A program made the translations under genes and the position numbers. Below, piece after piece: positions 7,023-14,851 of a DNA stretch of 48,982 bases. This stretch comes from an uncultured Bacilli bacterium. Its GTDB lineage: Bacteria > Bacillota_I > Bacilli_A > RF39 > UBA660. Each line of letters begins with the position of its first letter. Position 1 is the first letter of the stretch. The stretch is from contig CAKPHY010000009.1 of the NCBI GenBank assembly GCA_934162285.1, positions 1 through 48,982 on the forward strand, in the 5' to 3' direction. The notes beneath the pieces are model-generated. The model ran no database searches. It was not told the DNA's origin and saw nothing but the letters and a program-made list of their open reading frames with translations.

Positions 7023-7054
7023 AAAACAGTTGCGATTATTGTGACTGTTTTTTT
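7023..7054 (+). terminator. Terminator of the 14-codon ORF transcript
   Basis: AAAACAGT (7023-7030) pairs with ACTGTTTT (7044-7051). Two wobble pairs and one C-G pair extend the stem to a 7 nt loop. A T run follows. Confidence 0.85.
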
Positions 7055-7074
7055 GTAAATAAGTGTAATTATTA

Positions 7075-7102
7075 TTGATAAAAATTGTATATTTGGTATA
7101 CT
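7075..7102 (+). promoter_or_regulatory. Promoter of the CPBP-like gene
   Basis: TTGATA (7075-7080), 16 nt spacer, TATACT (7097-7102). Confidence 0.65.
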
Positions 7103-7122
7103 AATTATAGTAGGTGATTATA

Positions 7123-7815
7123 ATGACTCGTGCAAAAAAAAATATTGATAGGAGTAAAACTCTTTTAATAAGTGTTTCAGTAATAATTTTTTATTTTTTG
7201 TGGCCTCAATTAATTAATGTAATTAAAGAATTATTTAATCATAGTTTTGATTCTATACTTGAATTTGTTTCTAATTTAATTTTGATTGTTGGCTTAATTT
7301 ATATATATCGGAATGATTTAAAAAATTATTTAAAAGATTTTAAAAAAAATGCAAAGAGAAATATATTAATGATTTTAATATTTTCTATCTTAATCATTGT
7401 ATTAGTTCCGATTATAAATTTATTAATAAATAGTATTTTTAAGATAGATGGTGGTACATCTAATGATAATTCTCTTTTAGAATCTTTTAAAAATAATCCA
7501 TTTAGAATTGGTTTAATGACAATTATATATTATCCAATAGTTGAAGAAATTGTTTTTGAAAAAACTCTTAAAGATGTTATTTCTAATAAATGGCTATTTA
7601 TGGTTTTAAGTTCATTGTTCTTTTGGTATTATAATATTGCTTATTCAGCAAATTTTACATTAGTAGCAATAGCTGGCTCTTTTTCCTATTTCGCAGTTGG
7701 CCTTGTTAAAGCTTATACTTTTAGTAAAACAGATAATCTATTTGTTCCTATTTTCATAAAAGCAATTTATAATGCTCTTGTTACTTTCGTGGCCGTAGGA
7801 GCTTTAATATTTTGA
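7123..7815 (+). CDS. CPBP-family membrane protein with degenerate active site
   Basis: 230 aa with about six to seven membrane helices. The core resembles CPBP (CAAX protease/bacteriocin-processing, Abi) proteins: PIVEEIVFE (138-146), a central FFWYYN (166-171) and FIKAIYNALV (211-220). The usual catalytic residues are partly lost: EExxxR reads EEIVFE (Arg replaced by Glu146), FxxxH ends in Asn171, and HxxxN reads KAIYN (Lys213). Only the Glu pair and the last Asn remain, so it is probably not an active protease. I chose ATG 7123, spaced 6 nt from TAGGTG, over GTG 7114. The small gene at 7829 follows 13 nt later in the same unit. Confidence 0.75.
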   Translation: MTRAKKNIDRSKTLLISVSVIIFYFLWPQLINVIKELFNHSFDSILEFVSNLILIVGLIYIYRNDLKNYLKDFKKNAKRNILMILIFSILIIVLVPIINLLINSIFKIDGGTSNDNSLLESFKNNPFRIGLMTIIYYPIVEEIVFEKTLKDVISNKWLFMVLSSLFFWYYNIAYSANFTLVAIAGSFSYFAVGLVKAYTFSKTDNLFVPIFIKAIYNALVTFVAVGALIF

Positions 7816-7828
7816 GAGGAGAGTATAC

Positions 7829-8014
7829 ATGAATTTACTTTTGGAAGAATTAAACATGAATTTAAGTTCATGTATAAATATTTTAGCGATTGCTTCTCGA
7901 GCAATTGCATCAAATCAGACAACTTCAAATAATTTAAATTATGTTATTATTGGTTTAGTTGTTGTGATTGTAATACTAATTGCAGTTACAATGAAAGGGA
8001 ATAAGAAGAAGTAA
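7829..8014 (+). CDS. Small membrane protein, unknown
   Basis: 61 aa behind GAGAGGAGAG. The N-terminal half has two Met start choices (residues 1 and 10), a single Cys and a moderately hydrophobic stretch (INILAIASRAIAS). A Gln/Thr/Asn linker leads to one strong C-terminal membrane helix (about 37-55) and a basic end GNKKK. This would place the N-terminal part outside the cell. It shares a transcript with the CPBP-like gene and ends at a terminator. I do not recognise the family. CPBP proteins are often next to small secreted peptides, but no double-Gly leader is visible here. Confidence 0.65.
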   Translation: MNLLLEELNMNLSSCINILAIASRAIASNQTTSNNLNYVIIGLVVVIVILIAVTMKGNKKK

Positions 8015-8022
8015 ATACTTAG

Positions 8023-8046
8023 AAGAAGTAAACACTTCTTTTTTTT
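8023..8046 (+). terminator. Terminator after the small membrane protein
   Basis: AAGAAGT/ACTTCTT (8023-8029, 8034-8040), AAAC loop, eight T. Confidence 0.8.
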
Positions 8047-8057
8047 ATAAAAAATAT

Positions 8058-8086
8058 TTTACTTTTAAATAAAAATAAGTTATAAT
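8058..8086 (+). promoter_or_regulatory. Promoter of obgE
   Basis: TTTACT (8058-8063), 17 nt spacer, TATAAT (8081-8086), followed by GGGGAGGTG. Confidence 0.75.
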
Positions 8087-8103
8087 TTTGGGGAGGTGAA
8101 AAC

Positions 8104-9381
8104 ATGTTTTTAGATGAAGTAACTGTAGAATTAATAGCAGGTAATGGTGGTAATGGTTGTATGGCTTATCGCCGTGAAAAATATATTGAAATGGGTGGTC
8201 CTTATGGTGGCAATGGTGGCAAAGGTAGTAACATTATTTTTAAAGCCGATGAAGGATTAAATACTTTAATTGATCTAAGATATCGCCGTGTGATAAAGGG
8301 TGAAAAAGGTGCCAATGGTTTAGGTAAGGGAATGACCGGCAAAAGTGCTCCTGATGTAATTGTTAAAGTCCCTGTTGGTACAGTTATTACTGATCAAGAA
8401 ACGGGCCTTATAATTGGTGATTTAACTAAAAATGGTGAAGAAGTAATTGTTGCAACTGGTGGCCGTGGTGGTAAAGGAAATATGGCATTAGCAACTAGAA
8501 CGAATCTTTGTCCAAGTTATGCTGAAAATGGTGAACCAGGTGAAACAAGAAAAGTAAAAGTTGAGTTAAAACTTTTAGCAGATGTTGGTTTAGTTGGTAT
8601 GCCTAGTGTTGGTAAGTCAACATTTATTTCAGACATTTCTGCATCACGTCCTAAAATTGCTGCTTATCATTTTACAACATTATCACCTAATTTAGGAGTT
8701 GTAAAAACTAAGGATAATCGTTCTTTTGTAGTCGCAGATTTACCTGGTTTAATAGAAGGCGCTTCTTTAGGTGAAGGCTTAGGTGATCAATTCTTAAAAC
8801 ATATTGAAAGAACTAGAGTAATAGCTCATATAGTAGATATGGGTTCAGCTGAAGGTAGAGATCCAATTGAAGACTATAAAATAATCAATAATGAACTTGC
8901 TAATTTTAAAACTAATTTACTTAATAAAAAGCAAATAGTAATTGCTAATAAAATGGATTTACCAAGTGCTTTAGAAAACTTAGAAAGATTTAAAAAAGAA
9001 ATAAATGTTGAAGTATATCCAATATCAGCTGTTACAAAAGAAGGCATTGATCAAGTTTTATATCGTCTTGCTGATATTCTTGATGAAGTTAAAAAAGAAC
9101 CTTTATATGATGAAGAAAAATTTGAAAGTCATATACTATACAAATTTGAGGAAGAAAAACCATTTGAAATCACTAATGAAGATGGTGTTTGGGTTATAAA
9201 GGGCGAAAAAGTTGAAAAAATATTAAAAATGACGAAATTTCAAACTGATGAATCAATATTAAGATTTGCTAATAAATTAAGAAAGTTAGGAATTGATGAT
9301 AAATTACGTGAACTAGGAGCTTCAGATGGGGATACTGTTCGTATTTTAGATTTGGAATTTGAATTTCAAGATAATGACTAA
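8104..9381 (+). CDS. obgE: GTPase Obg (ribosome assembly and stress)
   Basis: 425 aa, full length. The glycine-rich Obg fold spans about 1-158 (GGNGGKGSN, GGRGGKGN). The GTPase domain follows with G1 GMPSVGKST (165-173), switch I threonines in FTTLSP, G3 DLPG and G4 NKMD. A C-terminal OCT domain (about 350-425) ends in an acidic tail. Obg associates with the 50S subunit and senses GTP/ppGpp. In Bacillus obg follows spo0B and the rplU block; here it is a separate unit a few kb from rplU-rpmA, a loosened version of that neighbourhood. Confidence 0.98.
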   Translation: MFLDEVTVELIAGNGGNGCMAYRREKYIEMGGPYGGNGGKGSNIIFKADEGLNTLIDLRYRRVIKGEKGANGLGKGMTGKSAPDVIVKVPVGTVITDQETGLIIGDLTKNGEEVIVATGGRGGKGNMALATRTNLCPSYAENGEPGETRKVKVELKLLADVGLVGMPSVGKSTFISDISASRPKIAAYHFTTLSPNLGVVKTKDNRSFVVADLPGLIEGASLGEGLGDQFLKHIERTRVIAHIVDMGSAEGRDPIEDYKIINNELANFKTNLLNKKQIVIANKMDLPSALENLERFKKEINVEVYPISAVTKEGIDQVLYRLADILDEVKKEPLYDEEKFESHILYKFEEEKPFEITNEDGVWVIKGEKVEKILKMTKFQTDESILRFANKLRKLGIDDKLRELGASDGDTVRILDLEFEFQDND

Positions 9382-9386
9382 AAAAA

Positions 9387-9412
9387 CATTGGCTTTTTGC
9401 CAATGCTTTTTT
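9387..9412. terminator. Bidirectional terminator between obgE and the DUF192 gene
   Basis: CATTGGC/GCCAATG (9387-9393, 9399-9405), TTTTT loop, A run on one side and T run on the other, so it serves both convergent genes. Confidence 0.85.
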
Positions 9413-9689
9413 ATATAAAATTAATAATGTCATTAATTTGATAATTATATTTATTTATTTCTGTTTCGATAGTATAATAAGCTCCTTTTTTTGGTAAAAT
9501 GATCTTATAAGGTCTAACATTTTTAAAAACATACAAGACTTTAAAATTTTTATCAGTCATGTAAATATCTATTGGTTTTTTCATAAACATCGTATGTACA
9601 CTATTGCACTTAGGAAAACACATATCAATTACTTCTTTTTTAAACATATTTCCTATTAAACGATCTTTAAAAGAAATGCACATTTTCAT
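9411..9689 (-). CDS. DUF192 family protein
   Basis: 92 aa. It matches the DUF192 pattern: KDRLIGNMF (usual RxxGLMf), a hydrophobic strand, HTMFMKKPIDIYMTD (usual hsfWMkntlipLDvvfld), a central VRPYKIILPKKGAYYTIE and a C-terminal strand. The domain is a small beta fold of unsettled function. Members in Bacillota occur near tad/type II secretion pilin genes. Here it is divergent from an Flp-type pilin, with the promoters in the 95 nt gap. GGTGAT precedes the ATG at 9689. Confidence 0.8.
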   Translation of the reverse strand: MKMCISFKDRLIGNMFKKEVIDMCFPKCNSVHTMFMKKPIDIYMTDKNFKVLYVFKNVRPYKIILPKKGAYYTIETEINKYNYQINDIINFI

Positions 9690-9724
9690 ATTATCACCAA
9701 TAATATTTTAACATAAAATTTTGT

Positions 9725-9753
9725 TTGACAAAATATAAAAAAAAGTATAAACT
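9725..9753 (+). promoter_or_regulatory. Promoter of the Flp-like pilin gene
   Basis: A consensus TTGACA (9725-9730) is followed by a 17 nt spacer and TAAACT (9748-9753). A weaker divergent minus-strand pair (TTGTCA, TAAAAT) overlaps this region and may drive the DUF192 gene. Confidence 0.65.
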
Positions 9754-9784
9754 TATATTAGATAGAGTAGTGAGGAGATTTGTT

Positions 9785-9985
9785 ATGAAATTGAATAAAA
9801 AAGGACAGGCATTAGTAGAATACTTACTTATCATTGCTGTTATAAGTGTAATTGTTGTAAGCTTAGTAAAATTGTTAGGTGGTTATTTGCAAGATGCCAT
9901 AACAAAATCATCTTGTACTATGTTTGATAAAATATATGTTGAAGGTTCAGAACCAGGAAAAGCAACATGTGTTGATAAAGGTTAA
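9785..9985 (+). CDS. Flp/Fap-type pilin precursor
   Basis: 66 aa. It carries a class III (type IV-like) prepilin signal: a short basic leader MKLNKKG, a cleavage site after Gly7, then QALVEYLLIIAVISVIVV with Glu at mature position 5. A short C-terminal part with two Cys (SSCTMF, KATCVDKG) may form a disulfide. Flp pilins are assembled by Tad ATPase/membrane proteins after prepilin peptidase cleavage; none of those genes lie here. I chose ATG 9785 behind GAGGAG; the upstream in-frame codons cover the promoter. It has its own strong promoter and terminator. Confidence 0.85.
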   Translation: MKLNKKGQALVEYLLIIAVISVIVVSLVKLLGGYLQDAITKSSCTMFDKIYVEGSEPGKATCVDKG

Positions 9986-9994
9986 CGCTTAAAA

Positions 9995-10036
9995 GCTTTT
10001 TTTTTTATAAAAAAAAAGCGCCTAGGCGTTTTTTAA
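9995..10036. terminator. Bidirectional terminator between the pilin gene and rnhC
   Basis: A long A/T hairpin (GC plus ten T at 9995-10006 with nine A plus GC at 10009-10019) overlaps a second palindrome CGCCTAGGCG (10020-10029) flanked by A and T runs. The rnhC stop codon (10022-10024) lies inside it. Confidence 0.75.
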
Positions 10037-10969
10037 TAATTCTTTAACTTTTTCAGTGTTTTTGAAATTTAATTTAACATAATTTGTTAAAACATCAAAA
10101 CCTTTTTCTAAAGCTATTTTAAGAGCTACTTCATCAACAGCTGTCGATGCTCCTTTAGGAATTAATATTCCTAATTCTTTACTAATTTTAGCCATTTCTT
10201 TGATAAAAACATAGCGACTAATAATCGAAGCACATGCAACTGATAAAACTTGATCTTCTGCTTTAGTTAAAAATGTTATATTTCTAAAAATATTAGAACA
10301 ATTTTTTAAATAACTAAAATAAGCATTAGGATAAGTAAATTGATCAACAACAGCATATTCAAAATCATTATGTTCTTTAGAAATATTACTCAAAACTTTA
10401 TTGTGCATAATAGCTTTGATTGCGTTCATATTAATATTGGAACTATAACGACTATTATATTCTTTATTATTTAAAATAACTGTGTTATAAGGAATAACTC
10501 TGACGATTTTCGGAACAATTTCTAAAATTTTTTCATCAGTCAATTTTTTAGAATCACGAACACCTAATTCTTCTAAAAATTCTTTATTTTCTTTATTAAC
10601 ATAACAAGCTGTAACAACAATAGGACCAAAATAGTCACCAGTACCAACTTCATCTGATCCAATTGTCGTAGCATTATAAAGTTTCATATCTTTTTTAATT
10701 TCTTTTTTTTCTTTTTTACCTTTTTCATCACTATTGGTATAATGAACTGTTCCCGCATTTATTTTTTCAGTTTCAATCCAATATTGACTTGCAAGATCTG
10801 CATCTTTTCCTTGAAAAACGGCTTTTCCTGATTCGTATAATGTTACAACTGTATCACCATCATCAGCTTGAAAAAGAGCATATTGTGGAGTTTTGGGACG
10901 TACAAGATCTTTATAAAATTCGTCCATTGCCTTTTTAGTTTCTTCTGTAATTTTAACAGTAATTGTCAT
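10022..10969 (-). CDS. rnhC: Ribonuclease HIII
   Basis: 315 aa. The N-terminal TBP-like domain (about 1-75) binds the RNA/DNA hybrid. The catalytic domain begins with SDEVGTGDYFGP (105-116, Asp106 and Glu107), which is specific to RNase HIII, and continues with RDSKKL (138-143) and the CASIISRY region. It removes RNA from RNA/DNA hybrids, as in R-loops and leftover primers. I prefer ATG 10969 (MTITVKITEE) with AGGATGTG upstream over 10987, which would place that site inside the gene. It is divergent from cvpA; in many Bacilli rnhC also sits beside cvpA, zapA and mutS2. Confidence 0.96.
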   Translation of the reverse strand: MTITVKITEETKKAMDEFYKDLVRPKTPQYALFQADDGDTVVTLYESGKAVFQGKDADLASQYWIETEKINAGTVHYTNSDEKGKKEKKEIKKDMKLYNATTIGSDEVGTGDYFGPIVVTACYVNKENKEFLEELGVRDSKKLTDEKILEIVPKIVRVIPYNTVILNNKEYNSRYSSNINMNAIKAIMHNKVLSNISKEHNDFEYAVVDQFTYPNAYFSYLKNCSNIFRNITFLTKAEDQVLSVACASIISRYVFIKEMAKISKELGILIPKGASTAVDEVALKIALEKGFDVLTNYVKLNFKNTEKVKELLKNA

Positions 10970-11013
10970 ATAAACACATCCTATCATAATTATTTTATCA
11001 TACTTTCAATCAA

Positions 11014-11042
11014 TTTACTTTATTTATTTTTAAATTTATAAT
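11014..11042 (+). promoter_or_regulatory. Promoter of cvpA-trxA
   Basis: TTTACT (11014-11019), 17 nt spacer, TATAAT (11037-11042), then AAGGAGGG. Confidence 0.75.
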
Positions 11043-11064
11043 ATAATTTATAAGGAGGGTAGTT

Positions 11065-11802
11065 ATGAATCTTATCGATGCAATTATCATATTGATAGTT
11101 ATTATATTCGCGATTGTTGGCTTAAAAAGAGGATTTTTATATAGTACAGTTGCGTTTGGGGGCATAATTTTAGTTATAATACTTTCGTTTGTATTCAAAA
11201 ATTATGTTTCCATAATTCTTTATGAAAATTTACCTTTTTTCAATTTTAACGGATTTTTTAAAAATATTTCTGTTATAAATATTATTTTTTATGAAATTAT
11301 TGCTTTTTTAGTAGTAGCTATTGTCTTAAGTATATTACTAAAAATAGCTGTAACTGTATCTAAAATAATTGAAAAAATACTTAAACTTACGATTGTTTTA
11401 AGTATTCCATCAAAATTAGCAGGAGCGATTGTTGGGGCAATTGAAGGATATGTTATATGTTTTGCTTTTGTATATTTTCTTTCATTACCAATTTTTAATG
11501 TTAAAGAATTAAAAGAATCTCGCTTTAGTTATTCAATGTTAGAAAACACTCCGATATTATCAGGAATTGTTGATGATTCAGTTATAATGATGAAAGATTT
11601 TGAAATCTTAAAAAGTGATTATTCAAAGAATAAAGATGCGAATGAATTTAATTTAGAAGTACTAGACTTATTTCTAAAATATGATATATTATCTATCGAT
11701 TCAGCTGATAAATTAATTGAAAAAAATAAGTTGAAAATAAATAATGCTGAAACAGTATTATCTAAATATAGAAAGGAAGTTAATTATGAAGATTTTGAGT
11801 AA
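11065..11802 (+). CDS. cvpA: CvpA family membrane protein
   Basis: 245 aa. Four membrane helices in the N-terminal 160 residues show the CvpA features: an opening NLIDAIIILIVIIFAIVGLKRGF, and a conserved GAIVGAIEGYVICF in the last helix. A charged cytoplasmic tail of about 85 residues follows. The family was named from colicin V production in E. coli; its role in Bacilli is unclear, probably in envelope maintenance. The divergent neighbour rnhC and downstream trxA resemble the Bacillus zapA-cvpA/yshB locus. trxA starts inside its last codons. Confidence 0.9.
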   Translation: MNLIDAIIILIVIIFAIVGLKRGFLYSTVAFGGIILVIILSFVFKNYVSIILYENLPFFNFNGFFKNISVINIIFYEIIAFLVVAIVLSILLKIAVTVSKIIEKILKLTIVLSIPSKLAGAIVGAIEGYVICFAFVYFLSLPIFNVKELKESRFSYSMLENTPILSGIVDDSVIMMKDFEILKSDYSKNKDANEFNLEVLDLFLKYDILSIDSADKLIEKNKLKINNAETVLSKYRKEVNYEDFE

Positions 11803-12085
11803 AGATGACAATTTTAAAGAAATAATAAATAATGATTTAGTTTTAGTTGATTTTTTTGCTAATTGGTGTGGACCATGTAAAATGTTAATTCCAGTTTTAG
11901 AAGAATTAAGTTCTAAATATAACATTGTTAAAGTAAATGTTGATGAATTTGAAGAATTAGCTCGTGAATATGGAATAATGAGTATTCCTGCTTTATATTT
12001 ATTTAAAAATGGTGAAGTAATTGCTAAAACAATCGGTTATAAAGATAAAGAAGAAATTGAGTCTTGGATTGCAAGTAAAATCTAA
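11786..12085 (+). CDS. trxA: Thioredoxin
   Basis: 99 aa, slightly shorter than the usual 105. Active site WCGPC (Cys28, Cys31) in VDFFANWCGPCKML, cis-Pro in SIPALYLFKNG. It is a cytosolic dithiol reductase recharged by TrxB (not seen here). The true start is ATG 11786 with AAAGGAAG upstream, overlapping the cvpA end by 17 nt. Its stop codon lies inside the terminator stem. Confidence 0.95.
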   Translation: MKILSKDDNFKEIINNDLVLVDFFANWCGPCKMLIPVLEELSSKYNIVKVNVDEFEELAREYGIMSIPALYLFKNGEVIAKTIGYKDKEEIESWIASKI

Positions 12086-12107
12086 AATGCAAGTTTTAGA
12101 TTTTTTT
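12078..12107 (+). terminator. Terminator of cvpA-trxA
   Basis: AAATCTAAAA (12078-12087) with TTTTAGATTT (12094-12103), 6 nt loop, seven T. It includes the trxA stop codon. Confidence 0.85.
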
Positions 12108-12168
12108 GTTGCTTAAAATCATCTTTATTTGTTCATAATAAGCATAGAATAGTAAAGGGAGGAATAAA

Positions 12169-14451
12169 ATGTTTGTTAATTTTACAGAAGAAGCCCGTAA
12201 GATTTTGATGCTTGCTAAAAAAGAAATGTATGAGTTAAAACATGAATATATAGGAACTGAGCATGTATTACTTGCTATTATGTGTATTCCCAATAAAGTA
12301 AGAAAAAAACTTGAAGAAAAAGGTTTAACATATAAAAAAATTAAAGATGAAATAGTTGATGCTTTAGGAATTGGTGAAGAAAGTAAAGACTTATTTATCT
12401 ATACACCCTTGTTAAAACGTGTAATTGAGTCTTCAGTTATAAATGCTAAAGAAAATGGAAATGAAGTAACAACTGAAGAAATATTTACAAGTATTTTAGA
12501 AGAAGGCGATGGAATAGCTTATCGTATTTTATTAGAGCTTAACATAAATTTAGACGATTTTGTTGTTCCCATTAATCCGAAGAATAAAAACAAAAAAAAT
12601 AAAAAACTTACTATTGAAGAATTAGGAATTGATTTAAATCTTAAAGCCATGAAAGGTGAATTAGATCCAGCTATAGGAAGAGAAAAAGAATTAAAAAGAT
12701 TGATCGAAATTTTATCACGTCGAACTAAAAATAATCCTATTTTAATTGGAAAAGCTGGTGTTGGTAAAACCGCGATTGTTGAAGAACTTGCACGTTTAAT
12801 TGTTAAAGGTGAAGTTCCTTTAAGTTTAAAAAACAAAAGAATTATTTCTTTAGATATGGCTAGTAGTGTTGCAGGTACTAAATATCGTGGTGAATTTGAA
12901 GAAAGAATAAGAAAAATAATTAAAGAAGTTGAAGAAAATGAAGATATTATTCTTTTTATTGATGAAATTCATACATTAGTAGGTGCTGGTGGTGCTGAAG
13001 GAGCAATTGATGCTTCAAATATTTTTAAACCTGCTTTAGCAAGAAATAAATTAAAAGTAATTGGAGCAACAACGATTGAAGAATATAAAAAATTTATTGA
13101 ACAAGATCATGCTTTAGATCGTCGTTTTCAAAAAATACTAGTAGAAACACCAAATAAAGAAGAAACTATCAATATTTTAATTAATATTAAAAATATTTAT
13201 GAAAAATACCATAAGGTTAAAATAAGTGATACTATTGTTAAAAGCATTGTAGATTTAACTGATAAATATATTTATGATCGTAATCAACCTGATAAAGCAA
13301 TTGATGTTTTAGATGAAGTATGTGCTATGGTAAGCATTAAAGAATCTAAAGAAATGAAAGAATATAATGCTTACAATCGTGAGTTAATTAAAGTAATAAA
13401 CGAAAAAAATAAAGCAATTAAAGAACATAATTTTCATAAAGCGACATCATTAAAAGAAAAAGAAAATGAGTTAATGAATTTGATAAATTTGTTAGAAATT
13501 GAAAGTATGAAAGATACTAATCAAAAAGAAGTAACTTTAAATGATGTTGCATCAATTATTTCTTTTAAAACTAAAACCCCGCTTTATGAAATTGAAAACG
13601 ATAATGCCAAAATAATAAGTAAAATTGAAAGTGTTTTCAAAAATACTGTTTTTGGTCAAGATAATGCTTTAAATGAAACAATTAAATTAACTAAAAGAAT
13701 AAAATTAGGTTTTAAAGATGATAACAAATGTTATTCAATGCTATTTCTTGGACCAAGTGGTGTTGGTAAAACTTTATTAGCTACCACTTTAGCTAAATTA
13801 ATCAATGAAAATAATATTATTAGATTAGATATGAGTGAGTTTTCTGAATCACATAGTGTTAGTAAAATTGTTGGTTCACCACCAGGATATGTAGGTTATG
13901 ATGAGACCCATAATATCTTTGAAGATGTCCGTGATAAGGGATCGGGTGTTATCATTTTAGATGAAATCGAAAAAGCTCATCCTAGTGTTATTAATTTATT
14001 TTTACAAATATTAGATAATAGTACTTTAAAAGATTCTAAAGGTAGAGTAATTCATTTTAATAATTATGTAATAATAATGACTTCTAATGTTGGCTTTGAA
14101 AAAGATAAAGTTGGTTTTAATCATAAAGTTGAAACAAGCGAGTTAAAAGAGTTTTTCTCCTTAGCTTTTATAAATAGGATTGATAATATTATTAGATTTA
14201 ATTATTTAACTGAAAAAGATATTATTAAAATAATTGATTTAAAACTTAGCAATTTAAAGAATAAATATAAAAATCGTGGTATAAAATTAAAATATTCGTC
14301 TAAACTAAAAAATGAAATAATTAAAAATATTGATTTTAAATTATATGGAGCTAGAAAAATTGATAAATATATAAAAGACCATATAGAAAATAAATTAATA
14401 GATGAAATTATTGAAAATAAAGGAGAAGAATATGAGTTATCTACAACATAA
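12169..14451 (+). CDS. clpC: ClpC-type AAA+ unfoldase
   Basis: 760 aa (ClpC is usually about 810). Clp_N repeats 1-135 (FTEEARKIL, HEYIGTEHVLLAI), AAA1 with Walker A GKAGVGKT (194-201), a short UVR-like middle segment (about 400-440), and AAA2 with GPSGVGKT (about 528-535). KVGFNHK in AAA2 matches the ClpP-docking loop (VGF), so it should work with ClpP in protein quality control. ctsR, mcsA and mcsB, normally upstream in Bacilli, are absent, and I see no CtsR or CIRCE operator in front. A GGGAGG precedes ATG 12169. The hsp20 gene starts inside its 3' end. Confidence 0.95.
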   Translation: MFVNFTEEARKILMLAKKEMYELKHEYIGTEHVLLAIMCIPNKVRKKLEEKGLTYKKIKDEIVDALGIGEESKDLFIYTPLLKRVIESSVINAKENGNEVTTEEIFTSILEEGDGIAYRILLELNINLDDFVVPINPKNKNKKNKKLTIEELGIDLNLKAMKGELDPAIGREKELKRLIEILSRRTKNNPILIGKAGVGKTAIVEELARLIVKGEVPLSLKNKRIISLDMASSVAGTKYRGEFEERIRKIIKEVEENEDIILFIDEIHTLVGAGGAEGAIDASNIFKPALARNKLKVIGATTIEEYKKFIEQDHALDRRFQKILVETPNKEETINILINIKNIYEKYHKVKISDTIVKSIVDLTDKYIYDRNQPDKAIDVLDEVCAMVSIKESKEMKEYNAYNRELIKVINEKNKAIKEHNFHKATSLKEKENELMNLINLLEIESMKDTNQKEVTLNDVASIISFKTKTPLYEIENDNAKIISKIESVFKNTVFGQDNALNETIKLTKRIKLGFKDDNKCYSMLFLGPSGVGKTLLATTLAKLINENNIIRLDMSEFSESHSVSKIVGSPPGYVGYDETHNIFEDVRDKGSGVIILDEIEKAHPSVINLFLQILDNSTLKDSKGRVIHFNNYVIIMTSNVGFEKDKVGFNHKVETSELKEFFSLAFINRIDNIIRFNYLTEKDIIKIIDLKLSNLKNKYKNRGIKLKYSSKLKNEIIKNIDFKLYGARKIDKYIKDHIENKLIDEIIENKGEEYELSTT

Positions 14452-14779
14452 TTTTTTTAATGAAAGTGAATGTGCTTTAAAAACAGATATTATTGATAAT
14501 GATAATCAATATATATTACTTACTGATTTACCTAATTTTTCTAAAAATAATATCAGTGTTATTTATGATTCAGGTTATATAACTATTAAAGCTACACGTA
14601 CCGAAGAAGATGTTAATTATATTCAAAAAGAAAGATTTTATGGTGAATATAAGAGAAGTTATTATGTCGGAAGTATCGATGAAAATCGTATCGATGCTAC
14701 TTATACTGATGGTGTATTAAAAGTAGTTTTACCTAAAAAAGATGAAGAAATAAGTTATAAACGAATTGAAATAAAATAA
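14432..14779 (+). CDS. Small heat shock protein (Hsp20/alpha-crystallin)
   Basis: 115 aa. The alpha-crystallin domain spans about 20-108: YILLTDLPNFSKNNISV, a middle ERFYGEYKRSYYV and the end GVLKVVLPKKDE. The flanking arms are short, and a C-terminal IxI-like motif (RIEIK) remains. It holds unfolded proteins for refolding. The ATG at 14432 lies 20 nt inside clpC, with AAAGGAG in the clpC coding sequence, so the two are translationally coupled. Pairing an unfoldase with a holdase suggests joint stress control. Confidence 0.92.
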   Translation: MSYLQHNFFNESECALKTDIIDNDNQYILLTDLPNFSKNNISVIYDSGYITIKATRTEEDVNYIQKERFYGEYKRSYYVGSIDENRIDATYTDGVLKVVLPKKDEEISYKRIEIK

Positions 14780-14802
14780 CCGTTATGGTTATTTTTAATT
14801 TA

Positions 14803-14831
14803 TTGTCTTTTAGACACATATGGTATATAAT
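14803..14831 (+). promoter_or_regulatory. Promoter of the NrtR-like gene, with an overlapping dyad
   Basis: TTGTCT (14803-14808), 17 nt spacer, TATAAT (14826-14831). A perfect dyad TGTCT-TTT-AGACA (14804-14816) covers the -35 and is a candidate operator, possibly autoregulatory. Confidence 0.65.
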
Positions 14832-14851
14832 AAATAAAAAGGAAGTAGTAT

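Noticed and set aside
9725..9784. Longer start for the Flp-like pilin
   Set aside because: It covers the TTGACA promoter and would move the prepilin leader into the interior.
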